Source: a virus. Taken from it: a stretch of DNA of 60,549 nt. Positions 47,401 through 56,561 of the stretch are shown here, in pieces; within the stretch, counting starts at the first letter, position 1, and each line of letters opens with the position of its first letter. The stretch is taken from positions 1 to 60,549 of IMG/VR virus record IMGVR_UViG_3300044638_004051. The stretch is one strand, 5' to 3'. The notes under the pieces are model-generated. The model was not told the DNA's origin, made no database searches, and saw only the letters and a program-made list of their open reading frames with translations. Made by a program: the position numbers and the translations under genes.

Positions 47401-49500
47401 GAGCTATGGCGTACCAGCGCGGACCAGTCTCTTGTGTTCTATCGCGTTGAAGCGTACGGCATCCCCGTAGAGAACGGCGTGCAGATTGTCGGCACAGACA
47501 CGCTGACCGACGAGGAACTGTTTGACCCTGACCGGCCAGCGTACGCCGCGATGCCTGTCGTTCTCCCGAACGGAGCCGTCAATGCGTACCGCTTCGGCAA
47601 GCCACGCCGCGACATGTCGGTGGCGGTCGCCTTCCAAGATCGTTTGTGGATGGGAGTCTCCACCAGCGGCGACGGTGCGAACACGCTGTACTACTCTGAA
47701 TTTGACGAGTTTGAATCCACGCCTGACGTGAACGAACTCCCCATCCAGAACAACACGAAAAGCACCGACGTGCTGACCGCTCTGGTTCCGTTTGGCGCAA
47801 TGCTGCTGGCCATGCAGCACACTCACACCTATAGCCTGTCTTACAACACCGACCCGGCTGTTGATGCCACGATCCAGATGATGAGCCATCGCGGGTGCCT
47901 GCATCAGCGTTGTTGGGATATCCATGAGAACATCCTCTACTCCGCAGACGAATCCGGCATCTACGCCATGGCTCGCACGGGCGAGGTGGTTGATATCAGC
48001 CTTCCGATCAGAGACTTCTTCGTCAGCGAGTTGCTGGACTTCAGCAAGCGGGAAACCTTCTTCCTGCAAGCTGATCCTCGCACGCACATTTTGAGGTTCT
48101 TCTGCACGCTGAAATCCAGTGGCACGGACACGCCTTCGATTGCGTTGTGCTACGACATCCAAGCCAAGACGTGGTGGACAGAGTCCTACCCAAACAGTCT
48201 GACAGCCGCCTGCACCGGAAGGCCCGGCGATGCTCGCATCAACACGATCCTGCTGGGGGCGGTCGATGGCAACCTGTATGAGATCGACAGCGATAGCGAT
48301 CACGCCAATGATCCGATCACAGACTGCTTCGTGACCGAAGGCGGCTCCGGGTATTACGAAGCCCCAAAGATTACGTGCCCCAACTGCGAAGGTGCCACCG
48401 TGCAGGGGGTGGTGAGCGAAGGACGGCTGGTCGATGTGATCATTCAGAACGCTGGCTGGGGCGCATCGTGGGGTATCGGCCTGCTAGCGGAAAACGGCGA
48501 GACCATCTCCGCACTCAATGGCCGGGCCATACAGGGGGCCGACTACACGGCAATCAAGCTCGACATCGGCGCACCGGAAGATGGCGGGACGCAGGCTGTC
48601 GCGTACGCCAACTTCGGCGTCACGCCTCGCGTGTACCGGCAGACCACGGTCGCGGCTGGAGAATCATTCGTGCGGCTTCTCCCCCCTGCCCTGCCGGGGC
48701 TGGAGCGAGAGTTCAACTTCCTCCTGTGCGACGAAACAGGCGGCACGCTGCTCACGCAGGCCAATGCAGAGATCACCACCGAAACGCCGCCGGTCGAGCT
48801 CGGAATGGAAGCGATTGGCGACTACATCCCATTGAATGCCTTCGTGTCTCGCATTGACGGTCGCGACGTGTACCTCCAGCACCCTGATGGCACACCTGCA
48901 ACCATCTTCTATGGAGAGCCACGCACCAATGCGGCAGGCACGCCATCTGACTATCTGGAGAACGGCGGCACGCAGCTGACGGTCACATTCCGAAAGCCGT
49001 ACAGAACACACGTCCCGTTCCGGATGGTTTCTGGCTGCATGCAGCTGGCCAATGAAGACAACTCACGCGGCGGCGACGGCTTGGTGGATCGCTCTGTCAC
49101 GCTCGTTTACACGCCAACAGACGGTGACAAGACCATCGAGGTGATCGAGCGATTTAACGGCAGGTCCGAGATGCGGCCCAACATCATGCGGCGAGACCGT
49201 GGCGGGCCGGGTGGATTCATTCACAGACAAGACAGTGCCAGCACGGCTCTCAACACCAGCCGCACGGCTACCACCCGTGGCTTCTCGACCGGCGTGGCAA
49301 AGGCCAAGTTTGCCAGCCGCGTTCACACCGACCTGACTGGGGAAGACCAGCACCTACAGGTCGAACTCTACGCACGGCCCGAGCAGGCCAGTCAGTGGAA
49401 GCGCACGAACTACTGGGCACCAGACAAAAGCATCAAGACTGGACAGCCGTTTGTCATGCACACGCTGACCATCAACGGAGTGGCCGAAGATGGCGAGTGA
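44437..49500 (+). CDS. Giant tail nozzle/hub-like protein with GSGY repeats
   Basis: This is a 1687-aa protein. The N-terminus and a region near 1070-1190 (DRLWMGVSTSGDGANTLYYS, then HTHTYSLSY and DESGIYAMA) follow the beta-propeller pattern of T7 gp12/P22 gp10-type nozzle proteins. Inserted between are several short modules of the form hxxGGSGYxxxPxhxh, at GGSYYEPPE, GGSNYKTTPS, GSGWQN, GSGYASG, NYFAAP, GSGYTSSPE and GGSGYYEAP. These resemble structural repeats of tail proteins. The size is roughly twice the usual nozzle, mostly through these insertions. Confidence 0.75.
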   Translation: MKIRQWLGYNEDASQYLLRPGELRTLNNLQARRPGMLIARKGLVKIYGKYDDEAIYGIYRRATILGNPSDFLWLQKVLIERELTAAQLAARESLYEYVWMIRRIEAYQSRVIATLPISPDGLTSISNMSVSEDRHGRMFMFFGHGMRPKIYRPTDLANVALDMGLDPPTSAPSVLPSGGGFFIEGVDVRSGGGSYYEPPELTIVGGTPDRPAKLKALVQSGNVIGVSIVDGGSNYKTTPSIAVSSTKIGTGFRAKGNVSASARTIEGFSDTDSGTITGTAAISTETYGATNGTTGNSILYRSQPVAAKEKVVSSSGATMTLASVTNISVGDIVTVYPGAAPFTTTTVTVTAVDTTARTVTLSHSTFAPVANTYYEATFKRAASIAQAPAEYDSARRRFYATIPLASSSSGKDAQATLEFSPTPLGFGLNTASNSSIALTNQNFQRNKNENGTYSPYLYGEFWSGSDFNTKGSAENARYGGLQASGSRFVRGFSGSVGGRRADVYWPDYSKISVWFCTGVYSNDLSQWTRADVEVTNEPIAGTESFAKVLKFRLRPTRRAKTVKNLGLSKLATVYEDYDDLPDAVAPEVKLYLRECPETWVAEGANCLPTTVKEAQADRRRWWVPGTNVPRPIVDIVPEGGTLDAGAVTITDPGSGWQNATLFAFRIYQANAYAQYTDYNTAVVEDSVRRGHSLYEAGNRFVEFRLRANTPDTNTPHGPPSFLVTPAQVSIPGSGYASGSTGSITLLKRAQSGEVSSAVAAQTITWTAEVVSTLSAASTGSIASITILNKGRNYFAAPTISVRGGGTGYGLSVQPTVVDGRIESLQILDPGSGYTSSPELYTSAQSAQLTPVMRPAMRGKYRCAYRFADRSETIIKTVTGRLGDSATTLTLSDASGIEPEMVLEANKLPRNARIKSVNGTQVEINQEITSLPANTDITITVRDLTKPVAYSDLSPITDVDAGPNDERDSSSVLTWSLTGVAPPPRADVVELWRTSADQSLVFYRVEAYGIPVENGVQIVGTDTLTDEELFDPDRPAYAAMPVVLPNGAVNAYRFGKPRRDMSVAVAFQDRLWMGVSTSGDGANTLYYSEFDEFESTPDVNELPIQNNTKSTDVLTALVPFGAMLLAMQHTHTYSLSYNTDPAVDATIQMMSHRGCLHQRCWDIHENILYSADESGIYAMARTGEVVDISLPIRDFFVSELLDFSKRETFFLQADPRTHILRFFCTLKSSGTDTPSIALCYDIQAKTWWTESYPNSLTAACTGRPGDARINTILLGAVDGNLYEIDSDSDHANDPITDCFVTEGGSGYYEAPKITCPNCEGATVQGVVSEGRLVDVIIQNAGWGASWGIGLLAENGETISALNGRAIQGADYTAIKLDIGAPEDGGTQAVAYANFGVTPRVYRQTTVAAGESFVRLLPPALPGLEREFNFLLCDETGGTLLTQANAEITTETPPVELGMEAIGDYIPLNAFVSRIDGRDVYLQHPDGTPATIFYGEPRTNAAGTPSDYLENGGTQLTVTFRKPYRTHVPFRMVSGCMQLANEDNSRGGDGLVDRSVTLVYTPTDGDKTIEVIERFNGRSEMRPNIMRRDRGGPGGFIHRQDSASTALNTSRTATTRGFSTGVAKAKFASRVHTDLTGEDQHLQVELYARPEQASQWKRTNYWAPDKSIKTGQPFVMHTLTINGVAEDGE

Positions 49501-50179
49501 CATCGAGAAGAGCCTGATCGACGGTGGACTCACGCCCGCCGCCGCCAAGGTGATTGCCAACGCTCTGGGCAACGTAGCCACTGGACGAACCAACATTGGT
49601 CGCCAGCTTGCCGATGCCACGCCCGCCGACCGCATGCGGATGGTCGATGCGGACACCCGGCGTTACCTGCTGACGAACCTCGACTACCCAACCGATGACC
49701 CGTTCCGCAGTCGCATTCGCAACACGGCTTCCCAGTTCACCCCTCGCACCTCGCCGCACCCGTACCAAGACAGCCAGCCTGCTTCAGCAAATCCCACTCT
49801 CTCTACCCCGAACGTGAGCGGCGGGCCGTTTGTTTCAGTATCCACCTCAACAGCGAACGAAGTGGCTCAGGCTGGTGTGACGCTGAATGTTAAGAATGCC
49901 GGTGGCCAGCATGCTCGCTTGAATCCTGCTACCGGAGAGGTTGAAGCGGTTCCCATCCGAGTCGAGATCGAGCCGCAGGGATTTATGGAGGGGGCCGTGG
50001 AAGAGACCCCGCAGGGCACCGTGATCAAGCTGCGACTGATTCACCCCATGTTTGCCAACCAAGTCAAGGTCTGGCTGACCGATGGCACAGGCGCGACGGT
50101 TGGTGCGCGCCGAATCAACGCCACGAACAACGGTCCAGCAGGGCCGTTCCTTTTTCTATACGGGTGGACTGACGATTAG
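49490..50179 (+). CDS. Tail-associated virion protein
   Basis: This 229-aa protein has a helical N-terminal part (SLIDGGLTPAAAKVIANALG), a Ser/Thr/Pro linker and a beta-rich C-terminal domain ending GPAGPFLFLYGWTDD. It overlaps the nozzle-like gene by 11 nt. It probably decorates or extends the tail. It was not recognised further. Confidence 0.55.
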   Translation: MASDIEKSLIDGGLTPAAAKVIANALGNVATGRTNIGRQLADATPADRMRMVDADTRRYLLTNLDYPTDDPFRSRIRNTASQFTPRTSPHPYQDSQPASANPTLSTPNVSGGPFVSVSTSTANEVAQAGVTLNVKNAGGQHARLNPATGEVEAVPIRVEIEPQGFMEGAVEETPQGTVIKLRLIHPMFANQVKVWLTDGTGATVGARRINATNNGPAGPFLFLYGWTDD

Positions 50180-50255
50180 GTGCCGATTTTTGCAGCCGCT
50201 GACCAGAAACGATGGATAGAGACACGCTGCGCTACACATAGCCACGGTTTTGTTC

Positions 50256-50825
50256 ATGCCCCCACCTCCTCAAGTAGGCGACTGGAAGCCATACAAAGGC
50301 GGCAAGCCGCCTGATCCGCCACCCGCTGGGCGCGGCCCGGTCGCAGGCTACACCAACCCACGCTTCCCATCAGTTGGGCCTTCCAAGGTGGCCGTTCCCG
50401 CTGGTGGCTATCAGTCGATTATCTCGACTGCGCCGCCGATTGACGCTGGCCAGCGGAAGCAGATCGCCAATGTCACCGCACCATACACATCCAATCGTCG
50501 CACCGCTGGCGACCAGTCCCGCAGTGCCTTTGCCCGCGCACTGACCGACACAAGCTCCAACGCTCTGACTCGCGGGACCGACCAGTTCAACACCGACTAC
50601 CGCAAGCAGGCAGAGAAGTCACTCAGCGAAGACATCCTCGCGCAGCGGCAGAATGCCACCGACCGCTTCAACATGGACATGTTCAAGGACATCTTCGACG
50701 TTGATACCTCGACGCGCTACACGGAGGGGATCAAGGACGGCAGTCAGATGTTTGAGACCGAGAAGCGAAACGAACAGGCCAAGCGTACCGCCATGATCAT
50801 GCGCATGATCGGGAGTCTGTTGTAA
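50256..50825 (+). CDS. Virion protein, possibly internal
   Basis: This 189-aa protein has a Pro/Gly-rich N-terminal third (PPPQVGDWKPYKGGKPPDPP) and a helical remainder (FARALTDTSSNALTRGTDQF, then ERNEQAKRTAMIMRMIGSLL-like end). The start is weakly supported: no clear ribosome site, and a TTG two codons earlier is in frame. The stop is coupled to the next gene by TAATG. In podoviruses genes here often encode internal core proteins. Confidence 0.55.
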   Translation: MPPPPQVGDWKPYKGGKPPDPPPAGRGPVAGYTNPRFPSVGPSKVAVPAGGYQSIISTAPPIDAGQRKQIANVTAPYTSNRRTAGDQSRSAFARALTDTSSNALTRGTDQFNTDYRKQAEKSLSEDILAQRQNATDRFNMDMFKDIFDVDTSTRYTEGIKDGSQMFETEKRNEQAKRTAMIMRMIGSLL

Positions 50826-51337
50826 TGTTCTCATCCACTCCATCAACAAACCCGGCCACGCAGTACCGTACCAACAACACGTACTCGACCACGTTCACCG
50901 GGCCGATCAAGCGCGATCCGCAAAACTTCAACGTCGCGCGCAACGAGTCGATGGCTCAGGCCGCGTATCAGGGCGACACTCGCCAGTTTGGGCAGCAGGC
51001 CGGTAAGGGTGTTGCGGCTGGCGGGAAGATGCAGGCGTACCGGGCCGGGATCATGGGCGACTCCGAAGCCAGCAAGGCGTACGCGCAGGCCCAGCAAGAA
51101 CAACTCAACAAGTTTTCCGACACCGCGTCTGCTGACCTCCAGTTCCAAGAGCGTCTCTCTGGCGAGCGCGGATGGGTGCGAGACCTGTTGCTCGACCGCG
51201 ACCAGACGCTCAACCGCGAACGCATGTCGGCTTACAAGCGATTCGTTGACGTGAACCTTGGTGACTACGAACGCAAGATCAAAGAGGCTATCGCGGCGGA
51301 GCGGCGGAAGACTGAAATCCTTGGCGGCTTAATTTGA
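50825..51337 (+). CDS. Virion protein, possibly internal
   Basis: This 170-aa protein has an N-terminal low-complexity Thr/Asn segment and a long helix-rich body with Ala/Gln (AYAQAQQEQLNKFSDTASAD, then YERKIKEAIAAERRKTEIL). That composition is common for proteins ejected with the genome. It is coupled to the previous gene. Not recognised. Confidence 0.55.
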   Translation: MFSSTPSTNPATQYRTNNTYSTTFTGPIKRDPQNFNVARNESMAQAAYQGDTRQFGQQAGKGVAAGGKMQAYRAGIMGDSEASKAYAQAQQEQLNKFSDTASADLQFQERLSGERGWVRDLLLDRDQTLNRERMSAYKRFVDVNLGDYERKIKEAIAAERRKTEILGGLI

Positions 51338-51345
51338 GGTGCAAT

Positions 51346-51663
51346 ATGCAGATCGATCTCGGAAAGAATCCATTCAAGAAGTTCACGAAGAGCGCGCTGG
51401 TTGAAATGCTGGAGGACGCGATCCTGACCGAAAAGGAACGCTCGCTCCCCATGCACAAGCGCGGTCAGAAGCCCGCCGTCGAGAAGGACGATGCCACGGA
51501 AGAGGCTGATGAAGAGCGTGAAAAGCTGGCCGACTTGGCCGAAGAGAAGAAAGGCGCACCGGCCCCCGTCGAAATGGATGACGAAGACATGAGCGAGGAA
51601 GCCATGGAATCTATCGAGTCCAAGGTGGCTGACAAGAAAGCTCCGAAGAAGAAAGCCAAGTAA
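51346..51663 (+). CDS. Small acidic protein
   Basis: This 105-aa protein begins with a basic helix (GKNPFKKFTKSALVEMLED). Its centre is strongly acidic (DDATEEADEEREKLADLAEE and MDDEDMSEEAMES) and it closes with a Lys-rich end (DKKAPKKKAK). Such charge segregation suits a scaffold- or chaperone-like role for the neighbouring virion proteins (inference). ATG 51346 follows GAGG. Confidence 0.5.
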   Translation: MQIDLGKNPFKKFTKSALVEMLEDAILTEKERSLPMHKRGQKPAVEKDDATEEADEEREKLADLAEEKKGAPAPVEMDDEDMSEEAMESIESKVADKKAPKKKAK

Positions 51664-53615
51664 TGGCCGAGTCCGTAATCCGACAGCTTCAAGCGTCTCG
51701 CAAGTTCGACACGCTGCGAGTGCCGAAAGGGTACGACCAGAATGTCGGCGTAGACAAGAAGTTTGTGTCCGAGGGCGATCCGCTTCCATCGGACATGAGC
51801 AGTCTTGAGGCGGAGGTGCTTGGGCGTGCGCCCAAAGGCAAGGTGGTCGAGCAGGTCGGCATCCGCGAACCGGAAATTGTCGAGAAGGCTGGCTTCGACC
51901 TGATCGCCCGCTTCAAGAAGGCTGAAGACTCGCTTGGCGAGGACAGGACATCTCTTGATCCTCTGGCCGAGCATGTCTCTACCGTGGCTCGCGAGATGCG
52001 TGGTGGCGACGGTGGGTCGCCTGCCGTGTCGGCCGACGTTGCTGCGGCCCTGCTGGCTATCAAGCCGCAGACGCGAGACATGATCCTGCGCCGTGCTGGC
52101 AACCCTCCTGAGTTTGAGTCGCTTCGTCAAAGCGGTCTGGCGGACGTGCCCAAGGAAAAGAAGCTGACCAACGATCTGGCTCTGGCTGGTGGTCGCGCCC
52201 GTGTTCGCGAAGAAGAGGCGGACTTAGCTCGCCAGACATCGGCAGAGCGATTGCCACTGATAAAGCGCGACAGTTCTGTGATGGCACTGCCGGACAAGAT
52301 GAGCAAAGGCGGTGAGTTGGTTAAGTCCAGCAAGAGATACAAAGAGTTTAAGATCGATGATCAATCGCCGCTGGACGAGAAGGGTCCGCATACTCTTGCG
52401 GAAGAACGTCGAGCGCAGATAGCGGAAGAGCTTCGTGCGAAAGGCAAGACCGACAAGCAGATCGAGAAACAGATCGCAACCCGAGTCCCCGACCCGTCCA
52501 CGCAGAAGCTGACGGAAGGCCAGAGGCGCGCTCTTAATGCTCTGGCTGGAGACCAGATTGCAGAAGCCAAGGCCATCGAGAAGAAATACGACTCCGGTGC
52601 GAGGCTCCCGCAGCAGGTGCGGCCGGGGGAAGAGCCGCCTGTGCTGAAACGCACGAACGCTACTCCCGCCCGCAAGCCAACCCCCGCACAGGCTCGCATT
52701 CTTGAGGCTGCGGCCAAGGGCGACAAAACCTTAGAGGAGCTTGCCAAGGCAGCTGGCGCGAAGCCGGACGCAGTACGGCGGCTGCTGCGCAGCGGGCGGC
52801 TCGCCTACGCAGGTGAAGTGCGGGTACTGCCGAAGGATCAGCAGCTGCGGAAAGGCACGGACCCAAACTATTGGACGGCTAAAGACCGCAAGTCCGGCGT
52901 CCCAAACGTGGCCCGCACAGTTGACTATCGAAACAAGGGGCAGGCGACACGCGCCCTACAGCGTCTCTACGAACTGACCGCCCCCCAAACTGCTTTGACC
53001 GAGCAGGGTGCGCCCGTACACTTAGCCGCCGACAACACCTCGACCATCGACATGGACTCGATGTTTCCATGGTGGCGGATGCGGTTTGCCGACATGGATG
53101 ACAACGGCAAGATCGTCTATCCGAAGCAGCTTCCCAGTGCGGAGTTCATCACCGGCCTAATCGAGTCAAGGCTGAAGGTCACAGACCCCAAGTTTTTTGA
53201 TCGAGTGCTGCCGCTTATTCGACGCTCTATCGAAGCCGCGCCGGACCAGCCGAATCCTTTCACGGAAAGCGCAGGAACTACCGCTCATCAGTATTCCCAG
53301 ATGGTGATGCTGCCAAGCCCGTCATTCCAGAAAATGATGAAGCAGGCGGTTGAGGAGAGAACCTCCGCCACGCCCGTCTATCGGCCTACCGCAGTCGATT
53401 ATCACATGCGGTATCCGATCTACGGCCCGCGCGCTGTGGATCGGCCGGATGTAGAGGCTCCCGAGCGTCATCCGTTCAAGGGCGAGAAGCCGTCCGACAA
53501 AGCAAAAAGCCAAGTGCAAAAGCTCCGCGAACTGCTTGGCAAGCCCGGTTTAGAGGATCAAGGGTCCATATACAGGATGCCCGCCAACTCCCCTATGAGA
53601 GCCTTACTGGCCTGA
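51663..53615 (+). CDS. Large virion protein with helix-turn-helix-like segment
   Basis: This is a 650-aa protein. It has charged helical N-terminal and central parts. A segment near 350-375 (LEELAKAAGAKPDAVRRLLR) looks like a small helix-turn-helix but may simply be a helical hairpin. The C-terminal third is more globular (STIDMDSMFPWWRMRFADMD). It is coupled to the acidic protein by TAATG. Position suggests an internal virion or ejection protein. Confidence 0.55.
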   Translation: MAESVIRQLQASRKFDTLRVPKGYDQNVGVDKKFVSEGDPLPSDMSSLEAEVLGRAPKGKVVEQVGIREPEIVEKAGFDLIARFKKAEDSLGEDRTSLDPLAEHVSTVAREMRGGDGGSPAVSADVAAALLAIKPQTRDMILRRAGNPPEFESLRQSGLADVPKEKKLTNDLALAGGRARVREEEADLARQTSAERLPLIKRDSSVMALPDKMSKGGELVKSSKRYKEFKIDDQSPLDEKGPHTLAEERRAQIAEELRAKGKTDKQIEKQIATRVPDPSTQKLTEGQRRALNALAGDQIAEAKAIEKKYDSGARLPQQVRPGEEPPVLKRTNATPARKPTPAQARILEAAAKGDKTLEELAKAAGAKPDAVRRLLRSGRLAYAGEVRVLPKDQQLRKGTDPNYWTAKDRKSGVPNVARTVDYRNKGQATRALQRLYELTAPQTALTEQGAPVHLAADNTSTIDMDSMFPWWRMRFADMDDNGKIVYPKQLPSAEFITGLIESRLKVTDPKFFDRVLPLIRRSIEAAPDQPNPFTESAGTTAHQYSQMVMLPSPSFQKMMKQAVEERTSATPVYRPTAVDYHMRYPIYGPRAVDRPDVEAPERHPFKGEKPSDKAKSQVQKLRELLGKPGLEDQGSIYRMPANSPMRALLA

Positions 53616-53618
53616 CCA

Positions 53619-55130
53619 ATGTCACAAGCATCTGTACGCAAAGCGTTCATCAAGACATTCGGCCTGCCGTCTGACGGCAAGACGTTCTTGGCTGATTACG
53701 ACGGCAACGTCCAGAACCTGTCTGGCTTGCAGGTCGCCATTGACGAGAAGGGCGATCCCGAGCTTTCCGCGTTTTGGGACAGCCTGCTGGAGAAGAGCGA
53801 CGGCACCACCAAGGGGCTGGCCAGCACCATCCACGGCGAACTGTACCCGGGTAAAAAGAGCGGGATTCGCAACAAGCAGCCTGACGCTGCTCCGGAGAAG
53901 ATGGAAGGCACCACGATGCCTGCATCCAGCACTGCGGACAGCGGCACTCTTGGCCCCACTCCGTATGAGAGTCTGTCTGACGCCGACAAGCAGAGGCTCA
54001 CTGCCGGTGGGTTCCCTGCTTCTGACATCGGCGGCTGGACTGCGGACGATCTTCAGCTGACCCTTAATACACTGGATAAGCAAACAAGCAAGGGCAAGAG
54101 CAAGGGCAGGCAACCTGCTGCGCCGCCAAAGCAAGCAGCCGCTGCAACTACCCCACCTGCTGCTGCCACTCCTCCAGCTGCCGCTCCGCCGCAGCGTCCG
54201 GTGCCGACTGACCCCAACGATCCTATCCCCGGTGCGATGGGCATCACGCAGTCTGACCTCGATGCCGTCAACGACCCGATCCCCGGCCCTCTGGGTGCGC
54301 TTCAGCGTTACGGCCTGACACGCGAAGACGCTCTGCGATACGCGGACTCAGAAGAGATGCTTCCGGCAGGCATCATGGGAGAGCCTAGCGAACCGCCAGC
54401 GATGGACATGGGCCGACTTGCCGCTGCTGCTACGCCGTCGCCAATGCCATCACCAGCTGTTGTCTCTGATGCGGCTGCTCCATCCATGCCCGCGCCAGTA
54501 GACCCGCTTGGCGGCATGACCGCTGACCAGATTCTGCAAGCACTTGGTGCGCTCGACTACGCACCGGAGCAGTCCGTGACGCCGATGAGCGTCACGCTTC
54601 CAGACACATTTACGCCGCCTGCCACTCCGCAGTCTGGGATACTTGCTGGCCTGACGGGGGATGATTTGTCCTACGGTCCCGGCAATAGGCCGCAGCCCAA
54701 GAACCCGTGGACTAGCACCGCTGGCATGGAACCTGAACCAGTAGGCGGTCCCACGCTGCCGCCGCCGACACCCACGGAGACTTCTGCTGCTGGACCGTAT
54801 CGACCAGTGACCAGCCGGGTTGATGCGTTCATGAAGGCTCGCGGGCTTGAAGGGATGAACACCGGGGCAATCACGAAGCCCATGGATTTCGTGATCCGCA
54901 ACTCGCCATGGATTGTCCCCGCTGCTGTTGGTGCTTACGGTCTGAACAAGATGTTTGGCGGCAGTAGTACGCCGCCGCAGACAACGGACGAAGCCACCAT
55001 GCAGCAGCTTGAGCAGATGCGCGACCAAGCCCGCGCCAACATGGAAGCTACGTTTGGTGGCATGTCGCCGCCTACGCAGCCCATGCAGCCCCAGCCCAAG
55101 CCGCAACGCCCGACAGGCCGCTCGCTTTAG
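53619..55130 (+). CDS. Ala/Pro-rich virion protein
   Basis: This 503-aa protein has a helical N-terminal region, an Ala/Pro low-complexity linker (around residues 165-195), repeated NDPIPG units (NDPIPGAMG and NDPIPGPLG) and further Pro/Ala-rich stretches. A short hydrophobic helix (NSPWIVPAAVGAYGLNKMF) precedes the C-terminus. The hydrophobic segment and flexible linkers fit a protein leaving the capsid during infection (inference). Confidence 0.55.
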   Translation: MSQASVRKAFIKTFGLPSDGKTFLADYDGNVQNLSGLQVAIDEKGDPELSAFWDSLLEKSDGTTKGLASTIHGELYPGKKSGIRNKQPDAAPEKMEGTTMPASSTADSGTLGPTPYESLSDADKQRLTAGGFPASDIGGWTADDLQLTLNTLDKQTSKGKSKGRQPAAPPKQAAAATTPPAAATPPAAAPPQRPVPTDPNDPIPGAMGITQSDLDAVNDPIPGPLGALQRYGLTREDALRYADSEEMLPAGIMGEPSEPPAMDMGRLAAAATPSPMPSPAVVSDAAAPSMPAPVDPLGGMTADQILQALGALDYAPEQSVTPMSVTLPDTFTPPATPQSGILAGLTGDDLSYGPGNRPQPKNPWTSTAGMEPEPVGGPTLPPPTPTETSAAGPYRPVTSRVDAFMKARGLEGMNTGAITKPMDFVIRNSPWIVPAAVGAYGLNKMFGGSSTPPQTTDEATMQQLEQMRDQARANMEATFGGMSPPTQPMQPQPKPQRPTGRSL

Positions 55131-55147
55131 TCACAAGGATTTAGCTC

Positions 55148-56299
55148 ATGCCAGATGCCGTAAAGATCAGCGAACTGCCGCCGCTCTCGTCTGTACAACC
55201 GGGCGATATCCTGCCCATCGTTGATGAGGCACTCACCCAGACATTCAAGGCTACCGCTGGGCAGATTGCAGGCATCGGTGGCGGGCCTCCCGGCGACGGG
55301 ATGGTCACAACGCCCAAACTGTTCAACGGCGCGGTGACCTACCCAAAGATTCAGCCGGTGACAGCCGACCGTTTGCTTGGCCGTGCCACTGCCGGGACTG
55401 GCGTTGTTGAGGAAATACCATGCACGGGTTTCATGCGTGGTGTGCTTGCCGCCGCTGACTCCGCCGCCGCTTGCTCTGCCATTGGTGCGCTGACCTCAAC
55501 CGTAGACGCCTCGTTCACTGGTCCGGCCAAGTTTGCGGACGGCACGGCTGCTGCACCATCTATCACGAACATTGGCGATACCAACACCGGGATGTTCTTC
55601 CCTGCCGCGAACACCATCGGATTCTCAAACGATGGTTATGAGCGACTGCGGCTAGGTGAAGACGGAACGCTGTACGCCAACTTCCCCGGAACCTCGATCA
55701 GCACTGAACTGCGATCTGCCTACATGGGCAGGGCGTGGATCAACTTCGATGGGACTGGTGGTGGGTCGCAGACGATTGCCAATCAGCATCTCATCTGCCA
55801 GCGATACGTTGGAGTATGGGGCAGTCTTCTCGATGACGCATCTACTCGCAGCAGGATTCAGACGCTTGAGTCTGGGTACGGAAACACACTGACCTTTCCG
55901 GCGAACTACACAATCGGAACAGAAAACCGGACGAACTACACATCGCCGGGCGACAACACGCACTTCCGATGGAACGGCTCCGCATGGGTTTCGGTCCCCG
56001 CCTCAACAGGTAGCTGGATCGGGCAGGTAGTTCTTACCAGCACCTCGCCCGTCACTGTTCGCAACGCGGGCAATGTGTCCAGCGTCACGCGGTCTGGCGT
56101 TGGCACATACATCATTAACTTCTCGGCCGCGATGCCGGATGCCACTTACGCCGTGGCTGGAACATGTGTGACTGGTGTTGTCCGCATCACCAGTGTTGCC
56201 GCGAGTTCAGTCCAAGTGCAGGCGGTCACCCTTGGCACTACTGCTGCAAACCCCGCCGCTTTTGACGCCTCTCAGATTCACCTAATTGCAATACGGTAG
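55148..56299 (+). CDS. Tail fibre protein
   Basis: This is a 383-aa protein. The N-terminal part is KISELPPLSSVQPGDILPIV followed by VDEALTQTFKATAGQI, a common start of phage fibres. The middle has APSITNIGDTNTGMFFPAAN and GFSNDGYERLRLGEDG, a repeat type seen in many tail fibres. The C-terminus is Ser/Thr/Val-rich and beta-like. A similar NTGMFFPA-type motif returns in the 709-aa fibre as STGLWFPAAG-like sequence. It binds host or forms the fibre shaft. Confidence 0.8.
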   Translation: MPDAVKISELPPLSSVQPGDILPIVDEALTQTFKATAGQIAGIGGGPPGDGMVTTPKLFNGAVTYPKIQPVTADRLLGRATAGTGVVEEIPCTGFMRGVLAAADSAAACSAIGALTSTVDASFTGPAKFADGTAAAPSITNIGDTNTGMFFPAANTIGFSNDGYERLRLGEDGTLYANFPGTSISTELRSAYMGRAWINFDGTGGGSQTIANQHLICQRYVGVWGSLLDDASTRSRIQTLESGYGNTLTFPANYTIGTENRTNYTSPGDNTHFRWNGSAWVSVPASTGSWIGQVVLTSTSPVTVRNAGNVSSVTRSGVGTYIINFSAAMPDATYAVAGTCVTGVVRITSVAASSVQVQAVTLGTTAANPAAFDASQIHLIAIR

Positions 56300-56303
56300 C
56301 CAA

Positions 56304-56561
56304 ATGAACCAGCTGATTGTTTACCCGTGCGATGGCTCGCTGGCCGTTGTATACCCGTGCGCGGACTGCGGATTGCCCGTGAGCGAGATCGCTCGCAAGG
56401 ACGTTCCTGCTGGAGTGCCTTATCTGATCGTCAACGCGAGCGATCTACCAGAGGATCGCACGTACCGCGATGCGTGGACGGCTGACTTTTCACAGCCAGA
56501 CGGTATCGGCATTGGGGCCGATGCGTGGTTTGCAGAGCGGGCCGAACAGGAGAATAACTGA
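56304..56561 (+). CDS. Small tail-fibre-linked protein
   Basis: This 85-aa protein contains CADCG and DLPEDRTYRDAWTADFSQPD, then GIGADAWFAE. The DRTYRDAWTADF motif occurs in small phage proteins next to fibre genes, often called tail assembly or chaperone-like. It overlaps the next start by one base. A TTG further upstream was rejected in favour of ATG 56304. Confidence 0.6.
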   Translation: MNQLIVYPCDGSLAVVYPCADCGLPVSEIARKDVPAGVPYLIVNASDLPEDRTYRDAWTADFSQPDGIGIGADAWFAERAEQENN

